The translations under genes and the position numbers were made by a program. Of a stretch of 64,000 nt of DNA, positions 25,579-33,892 are shown piece by piece (positions within the stretch are counted from its first letter, which is position 1; the number at the start of each line of letters is the position of its first letter). The notes below the pieces were generated by a model, which had not been told where the DNA came from, searched no databases, and saw nothing but the letters and a program-made list of their open reading frames with translations. The stretch is from Gloeobacter violaceus PCC 7421 (GTDB lineage: Bacteria; Cyanobacteriota; Cyanobacteriia; Gloeobacterales; Gloeobacteraceae), in assembly GCF_000011385.1 (NCBI RefSeq), contig NC_005125.1:248001-312000 (forward strand), given 5' to 3'.

Positions 25579-26659
25579 CGGAAGCAACTGGACCCTTCAA
25601 TTCGCTTTCGACAACCTTTACAGGGCGACGGAGCAGTTCTGCAGCTTTGCTCAAGGAAATCAGACCCTCTGCCAGAGCGCGATGGCAAAGCCGCTCGAAC
25701 CGCTGGGCCGGTTCAAGTTTGGCACAAGTGGGGTCGCGTTCTAGAGACTCCGGTTCCTGGCTGCGCCAGGTTCTCGCAAACGACTGGAAGGCATAGGTGA
25801 GGTAGGCATCGGAGATGACGCCAATGTCGCGCAGGCGCACAAGCAGGGCAGCGCCGCTCACTTTATAGAGTTGTTTGAGATCAATAAGCTCCTGGTAACT
25901 CAACTTGTGTCTTTCCCGGCCGCATTCGCGGATCAGATGCTCTTTTGGCATGAGAAAGGCACCGGCAAAACGGGTGGCCGCCTTCTCTTCTTCACTTGTG
26001 CAAAGCGGCTCGGGATCGATAAGACGATGCCCCAGCTCGTGAACCATAGTCAGCCGACGGCGTTCGATCGAGCACATCTCATTGACCACGACGACTGGAA
26101 CTGCACTTTGGGCTTGGCTTCTATGTACCAGACAAGTAAAACCCGACACTTTTGCCGGCAAACCGACTACCAGTACCTTAAAGCCCTGCTCTTCGAATAG
26201 TTCGGTCACGTTTGGGATGGGATCCCAACCCAAATTCCAGCGGTTGCGCACCTCTTCAGCAAGGGACTCGGCCTGCTGAACACTGGCAAGCTTGCGCGGC
26301 TCAGCAAAGGGCATCTCCCATTGCCCGTCATCCAGTTCTAAAATCCGCTCGATTTGCAAGTAGCGTTCCACCCACTCCAGAACTTCAGTCTGCACACGTG
26401 CCCTCTCTGCTCCGGTGATACCGGCTTGGGCACGAAAATCCACGCCGGTCAGCTCTATCCCCTGGCTATCCAGCAAGTAGGGTACGGAGACCTCTAGAGC
26501 CCGGCTCAGCGCAATCAGGTTGTCCGAACCCGGTACCATCTCGCCGCGCTCGTATTTGCCAATGGCCTGAGCAGAAACGCGACCACCCATCCTATCCGCC
26601 AGATTCCGCAGCGAATAACCCGCCTTCCGGCGGGCAAGTTTAATGCGCTCACCAAGCAT
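25559..26659 (-). CDS. XRE-family regulator fused to ImmA/IrrE metallopeptidase domain (COG2856)
   Basis: The 366-aa protein starts at MLGERIKLARRKAGYSLRNLADRMGG, an XRE helix-turn-helix (residues 1-60). Residues about 170-260 hold the zinc-peptidase motif HELGH in TMVHELGHRLIDPE, with the downstream glutamate in EEEKAATRFAGAFLMP. Related ImmA proteins cut a phage-type repressor and IrrE/PprI cuts DdrO after radiation. In Makarova-type surveys such XRE-COG2856 proteins serve as antitoxins next to small toxins. The PIN gene follows with overlap. Confidence 0.9.
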   Translation of the reverse strand: MLGERIKLARRKAGYSLRNLADRMGGRVSAQAIGKYERGEMVPGSDNLIALSRALEVSVPYLLDSQGIELTGVDFRAQAGITGAERARVQTEVLEWVERYLQIERILELDDGQWEMPFAEPRKLASVQQAESLAEEVRNRWNLGWDPIPNVTELFEEQGFKVLVVGLPAKVSGFTCLVHRSQAQSAVPVVVVNEMCSIERRRLTMVHELGHRLIDPEPLCTSEEEKAATRFAGAFLMPKEHLIRECGRERHKLSYQELIDLKQLYKVSGAALLVRLRDIGVISDAYLTYAFQSFARTWRSQEPESLERDPTCAKLEPAQRFERLCHRALAEGLISLSKAAELLRRPVKVVESELKGPVASDADHHQ

Positions 26660-26675
26660 GATGTACAACCAGCTA

Positions 26676-26710
26676 GTTTACAGTGCCGCAATTGAATATT
26701 TATTGTAAAC
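26676..26710. promoter_or_regulatory. Inverted repeat GTTTACA/TGTAAAC, probable operator of the XRE-ImmA/PIN operon
   Basis: GTTTACA (26676-26682) and TGTAAAC (26704-26710) are perfect inverted copies separated by 21 AT-rich bases, 17 bases upstream of the XRE gene. The half-site spacing of 28 bases (centre to centre) is near 2.7 turns, so one dimer per half-site pair or looping is possible. Autorepression is the expected use. Confidence 0.6.
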
Positions 26711-26892
26711 TCGATTGACTATTGAAGTCGACCTTTTGCAGAGCGCATCTCGCACCGGCGTCGAACCTGGGGGGTGCCATGGTGCTGAAGGTGTTCAGAT
26801 GGCCGCTCGGTCAGGACAGTCGTGTGAAAACCCGACGGCCCAGTTTCGGGCGGTATCATCGTAAATGCGCGCTTGTGACCGGGGACTCTGTT

Positions 26893-28527
26893 GTGCAGTA
26901 CCAGCGACCCATCGATTACACGACGGCCCTCGACGAGCGCACCAAGCGCCTGGTGATGGGGGCGGTGCTGATTGCCCTGTTTTTGACCTCGCTCGATCAG
27001 ACCGTCGTCGTGGCCGCCCTGCCTAAGATCGTGGCGGACCTGGGGGATCTCGATCTATTGGCCTGGACTTCGGCTTCGTATCTGCTGGTGAGCACCACCT
27101 CGCTGCCGATTCTGGGCAAGCTCTCGGATCTCTACGGCCGCAAAAATATTTTGCTGATCGGCATCGCGATTTTTCTACTGGGATCGTTTCTGTGCGGTCT
27201 GGCACCTTCGATGCTGATGCTGGTCGTGTTTCGGGGCATCCAGGGGTTGGGGGCCGGGGCAATCACCTCGGTGGCCCTCACGATCCCCGCCGACTTGTAC
27301 GTGCCGGCGGAGCGCGCCCAACTGCAGGGGATCATCGCTGCCGTCTTCGCCCTGAGCAGCATCGTGGGACCGCTGCTGGGCGGGGTGCTCACCGATACCC
27401 TCGGCTGGCACTGGATCTTTTTTATCAACCTGCCCTTCGGCCTGCTGGCGCTGGCGTTCATCGTCGCCTTCATGCCCCGCCTCAATAGCGGCCTCACCCG
27501 CAGCATCGACTACTGGGGAGCGGTGCTGTTGATGCTCACAGTCGTGCCGCTGCTGGTCGCTTTGAGCCTCGAAAAAGAAAAATATGCCTGGGATTCTCCC
27601 CTGGTGCTAGGTCTACTCGCGGCGGCGGCGGTGAGCTTTGGGTTGTTTGTCTTTGCCGAGCTGCGCGCCAAAGAACCGATTTTGCCGCTGTCGCTGTTTC
27701 GCATTCCAATCTTCAGCCTCATCTGCGCCATGTCGGTGATGGTCGGAGCGACTTTTATCGTCGCCATCTTGTTCTTGCCGGTGTTTCTGGTGAACGTGAT
27801 GGGGGCGTCGGCCACCGAGGCGGGGGTGGCTTTGATTCCCGAGACATTGGGATTGCTCGTCAGCTCCTTTATCAGCGGCCTCGTCGTGCAGCGCACCGGC
27901 CGCTACAAAGCAGCGATGCTGGTCGGCCTGGTGCTGATGTCGATAGGCATTTTTCTGCTCACCCAACTTTCGCTCACGACCACGATCGCCCAGGTGTGGT
28001 TCTCGATCGCCATCTTCGGCCTCGGGGCCGGGGCTACCTTTCCCCAGGCGAACCTGGCGCTGCAGAACGCTGTGCCCTTCGAGTACGTCGGGGTGGCCAC
28101 CGCCGGGCGGCTGTTTTTTGCCCAACTCGGCCAGACCGTGAGCGCCGCCCTGTACGGAGCCCTGCTGGTGGCCTACCTGAATACTGCCCTGGTGGACTCC
28201 CTACAGCCGGTGGCCGCCCGCTTACCGGCGAGCCTCGCGACCCACCTGGACCCCGGACGGCTGCGCAACGGCGGCGAGCAAGCCGCTGCGGAACTGGCGG
28301 CCCTGGGAACGGAGATGGCTCCCCGCTTCACGCCGGAGGTGCGCCGACGCACCGAGGCGCAGGTGCGTACTGCCGTGCGGCGCTCGTTTGCCGAGGCGGT
28401 GGCGCGGGTCTACCAGGCGAGCCTGCCTCTGCCCCTGATTGCTTTGCTGTTGGGCCTGCTGGTGCCCGAGTTGCCCCTCAAGCGCTCCAACAGCCCGGAT
28501 ACTCCCCCGGCTGCCGTCCACGAATAA
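26893..28527 (+). CDS. MFS multidrug exporter, DHA2 family (EmrB/QacA-like, 14 TM)
   Basis: From the GTG at 26893 the product is 544 aa. About 14 membrane segments can be seen. TM1 is followed by LFLTSLDQTVVVAALPKIVADL, the DHA2 motif D1 (LDxTVVNVALP). Motif A lies between TM2 and TM3 (GKLSDLYGRKNILLIG) and motif C in TM5 (SIVGPLLGGVLTDTLGWHWIFFINLP). It exports hydrophobic compounds in exchange for protons. A soluble loop (DPGRLRNGGEQAAAEL to FTPEVRRRTEAQVRTAVRRSF) precedes the last membrane segment. Upstream in-frame codons from 26722 lack family similarity. Confidence 0.9.
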   Translation: MQYQRPIDYTTALDERTKRLVMGAVLIALFLTSLDQTVVVAALPKIVADLGDLDLLAWTSASYLLVSTTSLPILGKLSDLYGRKNILLIGIAIFLLGSFLCGLAPSMLMLVVFRGIQGLGAGAITSVALTIPADLYVPAERAQLQGIIAAVFALSSIVGPLLGGVLTDTLGWHWIFFINLPFGLLALAFIVAFMPRLNSGLTRSIDYWGAVLLMLTVVPLLVALSLEKEKYAWDSPLVLGLLAAAAVSFGLFVFAELRAKEPILPLSLFRIPIFSLICAMSVMVGATFIVAILFLPVFLVNVMGASATEAGVALIPETLGLLVSSFISGLVVQRTGRYKAAMLVGLVLMSIGIFLLTQLSLTTTIAQVWFSIAIFGLGAGATFPQANLALQNAVPFEYVGVATAGRLFFAQLGQTVSAALYGALLVAYLNTALVDSLQPVAARLPASLATHLDPGRLRNGGEQAAAELAALGTEMAPRFTPEVRRRTEAQVRTAVRRSFAEAVARVYQASLPLPLIALLLGLLVPELPLKRSNSPDTPPAAVHE

Positions 28528-28567
28528 CTATCCCTAGAGGTAACGGCCGAGAAAAGAGACCTCGCCT

Positions 28568-29215
28568 ATGCAGCCACAGGAGCGTTACACCCTGGCTAGA
28601 AGAGGCGTGCTGATGGGCGGAGCACTTGTCCCCTGGCTGTGGCGCCCGGCATCCACCGCCGCCCAGAGCGCAGCGCCAAGCAAGTACGCGGGCAAGATCC
28701 TTTTTTCCAGGGAGCCCATCGTCATCGGCAGCGAGAATCCTGCCGCCCTGACCCACCGCTTTAGCTCGAAGGACAACATCTACGGCGTCGCCTACTTCGC
28801 AAAGTCCATCCGCGAGCTGGGAATCGACAAGTCCTACGCCGTCCTCATCAAGAAGACGTATAAAAACCGCACCAGCACGGTGCAGGACAACTGGAACTTC
28901 GAGGGCAATTTGCGGGGCAACGAGAACAACCCCGAGATCCTCGAAAATCGGACGTTTTACCTCGACATCAGCCCGGACCCGGCGGACACGCAAATTTTCC
29001 GGCGCTTCGTAGCGGCCAGTGCCTATCAGCTATGGTCGCTGGGAGGCGGTGTCAAGGGAAAACCGATCTCCTACACCATGGATGTCACCTTTGTCAGTTT
29101 TGATGTAGCGACCTCCACCCGCACCGTCTGCGCCACCGGTTCGTTCAGCCTCGATCGCTACACAGAAGACACCAGCCGCTACCTCAAGCTCTACGAGTCG
29201 AACGGCCGCCAGTGA
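28568..29215 (+). CDS. Tat-exported protein of unknown function
   Basis: The 215-aa product has a twin-arginine leader (TLARRGVLMGGALVPWLW, then AAQSAAPSKYAG). The mature part is beta-rich, with ENPAALTHRFSSKDNIYGVAYFAKSI and MDVTFVSFDVATSTRTVCATGSFSLDRYT. The domain resembles no family known to me. Tat export suggests folding or a cofactor before export, but none can be named. It follows the MFS gene by 40 bases on the same strand and may be co-transcribed. Confidence 0.55.
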   Translation: MQPQERYTLARRGVLMGGALVPWLWRPASTAAQSAAPSKYAGKILFSREPIVIGSENPAALTHRFSSKDNIYGVAYFAKSIRELGIDKSYAVLIKKTYKNRTSTVQDNWNFEGNLRGNENNPEILENRTFYLDISPDPADTQIFRRFVAASAYQLWSLGGGVKGKPISYTMDVTFVSFDVATSTRTVCATGSFSLDRYTEDTSRYLKLYESNGRQ

Positions 29216-29261
29216 TCCCCCCGGCCGCTGCTATCATGAGGCTTGCATTCGGGAGGCGGCG

Positions 29262-29684
29262 ATGGCCATGACACTCAAAGAATTTTTGGACGAATGCGGC
29301 GCGCTGGGGCTGTTGCGCTTTATCGTCACCAACGACACGGCCGTGCTCGAAGCGCGGGGCGAACTCAAAAATCCTTTCTACGTCCCGCACCTGCCCCACT
29401 ACGCCAATTTGCACAGCGAGCACTTCGAGTTTCACTTGAACATGGCCGAGGTGAAGCTCGTCCGCTTCGAAGCACTGCCCGCCAAGCGCGGCAACTTCAC
29501 CACCTATGCCGTGCGCTTTCTCAAAGAAGACGGCCAAAAAGCGCCCATGAGCCTGTTTCTGCAATGGGGCCGGCCCGGGGAGTACGCGCCGGGGCAGGTC
29601 GAAGCCTTCCAGGCACTCAAGAACAAGTATGGCGAGAGCTGGGTGCCCGAGCCGGTCGCCGCTCCGGCAGCTGCTCCCGCCTGA
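29262..29684 (+). CDS. ChuX/HutX-like heme-utilisation domain protein (cyanobacterial type)
   Basis: The 140-aa product starts at ATG 29262 with GGAGG five bases upstream. The sequence (TLKEFLDECGALGLLRFIVTNDTAVLEARGEL, FHLNMAEVKLVRFEA, RGNFTTYAVRFL, LFLQWGRPGEYAPGQVEAFQALKNKYGE) matches a conserved cyanobacterial protein annotated as ChuX/HutX family, based on the fold of heme carriers. Heme binding is not proven for this lineage. It ends 34 bases before the convergent recN end. Confidence 0.65.
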   Translation: MAMTLKEFLDECGALGLLRFIVTNDTAVLEARGELKNPFYVPHLPHYANLHSEHFEFHLNMAEVKLVRFEALPAKRGNFTTYAVRFLKEDGQKAPMSLFLQWGRPGEYAPGQVEAFQALKNKYGESWVPEPVAAPAAAPA

Positions 29685-29717
29685 ATGCTCCGCAAAGCGC
29701 ACCGGCCGCCGCACCCT

Positions 29718-31418
29718 TCACGGGCGCACGGCGCTGCGGCGGCGGTCGGCATCGGCCAGCAGGGCACCGGCAAATTCGAGCGCTTCGTGGGCCGAGTGCC
29801 CCCCCACCAGTTGGGCCAACTCCTCGCGGCGCGCCTCGGTTTTGTTGAGGGTCTCGACGCGCACCACCGTGCGCTCCTCGCCGGCCTCGGCGAGCACCGC
29901 CTTGTGCACGCGGTAGTGGCTGTCGGCGAGGGCGGCCACCAGCGGTTGGTGGGTAACGCAGAGCACCTGGTGGGACGCCCCGAGCTGCAAAAGTTTTTCG
30001 GCCACCGCCTGGGCCACCCGTCCGGAGACGCCGACATCGATTTCGTCGAATACCAGGGTGGCGATGCGATCGGCTCCCCCCAGACAGGCTTTGAGGGCGA
30101 GCAAAAAGCGGGCCATCTCGCCGCCGGAGGCGGTTTCGGTGAGCGGCTGGAGCGGTTCGCCGGGATTGGGGCTCCACAAAAAGCCCACCCGGTCGGCACC
30201 GCTGGAAGCGAGGCGAGAAGGCTCGATGCGCACGGCAAATCGGACCTTGCCCATGCCGAGCGGGGCGAGTTCGCGCACCAGGTCGCCTTCGAGCCGCCCG
30301 GCGGCCTCGGTGCGCGCCCGGGTCAATTCGGCCGCCAGCTCAGTGGCCCGCCGCGTCTCCCCCGCCAGTTCCCTCTCCTCCACCTCCAGATCTTCACCGC
30401 TACCTTCGATGGCGGCCAGATCCCGCTCCAGATTTCGGTAATGGGCGATCACATCGGCGAGGGTCGGTCCGTACTTCTGGCGCAGGTTCTTGAGTTGGCG
30501 CAGGCGTTTCTCGGTGTATTCGAGGGTTTCGGGGTCCGATTCGACCGTCTCGCCGTAGCGATTGACGGCGCGGGCGCACTCCTGCACCTGCACCAGGGCG
30601 TTTTCGAGCATTTCGCCCAGCGGTACGAGGCTCGCGTCGTACTCGCCCATCTGGATCAACAATTCTGAAGACTGACCGAGCAGGTCGGTGACCGCCGGCT
30701 GGTCCAGGGCTCCTTCGTAGAGCATCTCGTAGAGCTTCAGGCTGTTGTGCTGCAGCTCGACGGCGTGGGCGAGTCGGGATCGGTCGGCCAACAGCTGCTC
30801 CTCCTCCTGCGGGTCGTCAAGAGCAGCGCGCGACAGCTCCTCGAACTGAAAACGAAACAAATCCAACTGCTGGAGACGGTCGTCGCGCGCCGCTTTTTTG
30901 CGGGCCAACTCGCCTTTGCGCCGCTGCAGCGTTTCGTAGACTTGGCGGAACCGTTCGCGCCGGGGGGCAATCTCGCCGTAATTATCGAGCAATTCCAGCT
31001 GCACTTCCGGTTTCTCGAGCTGCAGCGACTGGCCCTGGGCGGTGATCTCCAGCAGCTGCTCGCGCAACTCGCGCAGCACCGCCTGGTTGACGAGTACGCC
31101 GTTGACGCGGGCGCGGTTCGTCTTGCCGCTGATTTCGCGCACGACCACCAGACCTTCCTCAAGCGAGTCGATCTGCTGAGCGGCAAGCCAGTCTGCGATG
31201 GCGGCCGAGGGACCAAAAGTGGCTTCGATCACGGCGCGCTGGGCGCCGGTACGCACCTGGGCGCCGCTCACCCGGCCCCCGAGTACGACATCGAGCGCGT
31301 CGAGGATGATCGATTTGCCCGCTCCAGTTTCGCCGGTAAGCACATTGAGCCCACCGGCAAAGTCCAGCGCCAGATTGTCGATCAGGGCAAAATTCTCGAT
31401 GCGAAGGTGCGTCAGCAT
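29718..31418 (-). CDS. recN: DNA repair protein RecN
   Basis: The start chosen at 31418 gives 566 aa, the normal RecN size, beginning MLTHLRIENFALIDNLALDF. The N-terminal ATPase half has the Walker A GETGAGKSIILDAL. Long coiled-coil arms follow (about residues 160-340), and the C-terminal half carries TASGGEMARFLLALK (ABC signature) and LVFDEIDVGVSGRVAQAV (Walker B). RecN is an SMC-like protein that holds DNA ends near double-strand breaks. An upstream in-frame extension to 31517 lacks homology. Confidence 0.95.
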   Translation of the reverse strand: MLTHLRIENFALIDNLALDFAGGLNVLTGETGAGKSIILDALDVVLGGRVSGAQVRTGAQRAVIEATFGPSAAIADWLAAQQIDSLEEGLVVVREISGKTNRARVNGVLVNQAVLRELREQLLEITAQGQSLQLEKPEVQLELLDNYGEIAPRRERFRQVYETLQRRKGELARKKAARDDRLQQLDLFRFQFEELSRAALDDPQEEEQLLADRSRLAHAVELQHNSLKLYEMLYEGALDQPAVTDLLGQSSELLIQMGEYDASLVPLGEMLENALVQVQECARAVNRYGETVESDPETLEYTEKRLRQLKNLRQKYGPTLADVIAHYRNLERDLAAIEGSGEDLEVEERELAGETRRATELAAELTRARTEAAGRLEGDLVRELAPLGMGKVRFAVRIEPSRLASSGADRVGFLWSPNPGEPLQPLTETASGGEMARFLLALKACLGGADRIATLVFDEIDVGVSGRVAQAVAEKLLQLGASHQVLCVTHQPLVAALADSHYRVHKAVLAEAGEERTVVRVETLNKTEARREELAQLVGGHSAHEALEFAGALLADADRRRSAVRP

Positions 31419-31528
31419 GGAGCAGCGATGGGAGCCTTCTACTATATTCGAGCACTTCTGCGACGGGCAGGCCCACTTTCGGCGGACAGACCGCTCGGGT
31501 TCGACAGTCCGAGCCACAACAATCCACG

Positions 31529-31870
31529 CTACCTATCGGCAATGTCATTGCGTCCTGACATCGATTTTTGTCTGTCTTCATAGGCCGAATCCCGCACCGA
31601 CGCGGAAGGCAAGGGTTTTTCGATCCAGTCAATGGCCGCATCTTCGATTTCTGTTGTTGTTTGACAGCCGAAGAAGCTTTTCTGTTTTGTCAGGCGCAGC
31701 AAGTTGCTGACAAATATGCTGAATTTTTCTTTGGTGGATTCTCGCTCAATGTCGAAAGATCCAATGCGGGGATCAAACTTTGAAAGCACTTTGCGGAGGG
31801 TTAACGGTAATTCTCGGCCATAGCCTTGCAGGGCGATGAGCGCAACAAAGGCGCAAATATTGTTCACCAC
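31529..31870 (-). CDS. Doubtful hypothetical protein upstream of recN
   Basis: The 113-aa reading frame has lower GC than its neighbours and no recognisable domain. The N-terminus is hydrophobic, followed by a charged middle (FDIERESTKEKFSIFVSNLLRLTKQKSFFG). It lies in a gene-poor stretch and could be a remnant of a mobile element or a chance frame. It is the most protein-like frame there. Confidence 0.25.
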   Translation of the reverse strand: MVNNICAFVALIALQGYGRELPLTLRKVLSKFDPRIGSFDIERESTKEKFSIFVSNLLRLTKQKSFFGCQTTTEIEDAAIDWIEKPLPSASVRDSAYEDRQKSMSGRNDIADR

Positions 31871-33154
31871 ATCGATTATGAAATCCTCGAATGCGCTGCC
31901 GCTCCCAACAGTTCAAGTCCCTGCCACAGGAGTGAACAATTGGATAATAAACGGCTTCAGCAGATAAAAACCGAACGGGAATCGCTCAAGAATTCGGTAC
32001 TTCTTTCGCAGTGGCGCCGCTGCGGTGGCTCTGCCCGGCTGCGCAGCCGGATCCCGCTCCGGCCTGAATCGGCAAGTATCGGCCCGAAAGGCTCAAAGTT
32101 CGTCCTCATGGGCGTTCCGGTCCGACTATAGACACCGGTGAACTGCTTTATGCTGGGTTTCGCGTTGGCTGGATTCAGTAAAATCACTGATTGCGGAAAA
32201 AAATTCTTTAGGCAGGTAGCAAACACTACAGACCTAGGCCGCACAGGAATCTTAGGTTGCAGCTACGGAAAATGCGTAGGCACACAAATCCGTTCTACGC
32301 GCTACGACTAAAAAGTCCATCCCTTCCAACCCGCCTGGTGCATGGCTATGAATGAGTCGTTTTGTTTGAGAATGCAGGTGTTAAAAGACTGTCCAGCCCT
32401 TTGGAAAAGGGCGTGTGTGCGTAGCCGCGTCCTGGACCCTGCTTGTTGTGGTGGGCTGTCCAGTCCCCTGTGAGTAATTTCTGAGATTGGTCCCAGGGCA
32501 AGAATCCGAGTAAGGTTACCAGACTCGGCAGTTCTCGGCCTGTTCGGATGGTGGCCTGACGGTTTTCGTAATCTCGGCTTCCCCGCTTTCTAGCTGTGCT
32601 CCAGGTTGTTGGTGGCTGTCGACCTGTCCTTGCCCTCGGGGTAGATAGGAGCGACAGCAGATGTGTGCGCCAGACAGCAGGCGCAATGCGTCAACCGAGC
32701 ATTGCCAACCGATGGCGGCAACTGCGGCTGAGAAGGCAACTTGGCAGGCATGGCTTGGCCAGAACGATAGTCGTAGCGCTGCCGAGCAACAGCGGTACGC
32801 AACGGAGCGCACAGCCGCTCCGACGGTGAAAGTGTACGGGCGGATCTGTCGCTCCCCCACAGAAAATTGCACCGGCGGTTGCAGGAGGGCATTCGGATGC
32901 CGGCCCGAGCCCGGTGACACCGGTAGCGGTGCAAGCGAGACACCGAAAGCCGAACGATGCAGTGGATCCGATTCGAGCCTTGCATGGGTCGGCGTGAGCC
33001 GGTGCACTCCCTACCAGCAGCGGTGTCGCATCCGGGGTACCGCGACGGACGTAAATTTCGACAGCCCACAGCGGAACACCGCCAATGCCGCGAAGCGCAG
33101 CATTTGCAGCCGCCGCAATAGTCGGCAGATACAGCAGCAAGCCTCGAACAAGGG
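31871..33154. other. Gene-poor stretch with no convincing coding sequence
   Basis: About 1.3 kb between the doubtful gene and the regulator at 33155 contains several overlapping frames of up to 200 residues, but all are rich in Cys, Arg, Ser and Gln and lack domains, signal peptides or ribosome sites. A perfect 7-bp hairpin (GCCCTTT, GGA, AAAGGGC) lies at 32396-32412. No tRNA, RNase P RNA or tmRNA signature was recognised. A decayed element, a large regulatory leader or an unknown RNA remain possible. Confidence 0.5.
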
Positions 33155-33829
33155 ATGAAGGAAGTGTTTATAAACAACGCGGAAATCTGCATACTGATTG
33201 CGAATTGTCACACTGTTGTGCGGCGAGGCTTCTGCAGCTTTCTGCGTTCCACAGAAGAACGGTTTTGCGTTCATGAGGTGGAGGACGGTGAGCAGGCTGT
33301 TCAGCTTTTGGGCGCGTTGAAGCCGGATCTGGTTTTGCTCGATGCCGTCCTGCCGAAAATGAGCGGCGTAGAGGTTATCCGTCTGTTCAGAAGCAAAGAT
33401 CCCTCGGCCCGAATACTGATGGTGGCCGACGACGAAGAGCAGGTGATGCTGGCGTTTCATGCCGGGGCCAACGGTTGCCTGCTCAAGAGTGTACAGGGCC
33501 ACGAATTGTTGAACGCTGTGGGTCTGGTACTTTCGGGCTACCTGGTTTTCGGTCAAGCGATCACCCGGCTGGTCGCCGAAGAGCAGGGCACCGGAAAATT
33601 CGGCAGGGCAGCCGGTTCTGTGCCCCGCCTGACGGCCCGCGAGCACGAAGTCTTGATGTTGATTGCCCAGGAACTGACCAACAACGAGATCGCTAAACGC
33701 CTGTATATCAGTCCCCGCACAGTGGACTCGCACCGCGCCCGGTTAATGGGGAAACTGGGTACCCGCAACACCGCCGGTCTGGTGCGCATCGCCGCTGAGT
33801 GCGGATTGTTGAAAGCGAAGGTCGGCTGA
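33155..33829 (+). CDS. NarL/LuxR-type response regulator with atypical receiver
   Basis: The 224-aa protein has a receiver followed by a LuxR helix-turn-helix (TAREHEVLMLIAQELTNNEIAKRLYISPRTVDSHRARLMGKL). The receiver keeps D63 in LLDAVLPKMSG and K111 in CLLKS. The acidic Mg-binding pair, normally DD or ED after strand beta-1, is N17-C18 (ILIANCH), and the switch Thr/Ser is Ala91. Without the acidic pocket, normal phosphorylation is unlikely, so it may act constitutively or respond to another signal. No kinase gene is adjacent. Confidence 0.88.
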   Translation: MKEVFINNAEICILIANCHTVVRRGFCSFLRSTEERFCVHEVEDGEQAVQLLGALKPDLVLLDAVLPKMSGVEVIRLFRSKDPSARILMVADDEEQVMLAFHAGANGCLLKSVQGHELLNAVGLVLSGYLVFGQAITRLVAEEQGTGKFGRAAGSVPRLTAREHEVLMLIAQELTNNEIAKRLYISPRTVDSHRARLMGKLGTRNTAGLVRIAAECGLLKAKVG

Positions 33830-33892
33830 TATTGTCCGCACCCGGTGGCTGGATTTTGGCGATATTGTTCCCGTCTACCTCCGGCTTGCCGC

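Noticed and set aside
31905-31925. T-loop-like GTTCAAGTCCC suggesting a tRNA
   Set aside because: The flanking bases cannot form the five-base T stem and no acceptor or anticodon stem fits.
32516-33158. Overlapping frames on both strands upstream of the regulator at 33155
   Set aside because: They are Cys/Arg/Ser-rich with no domains, and at least three frames compete for the same DNA, which is typical of non-coding GC-rich sequence.
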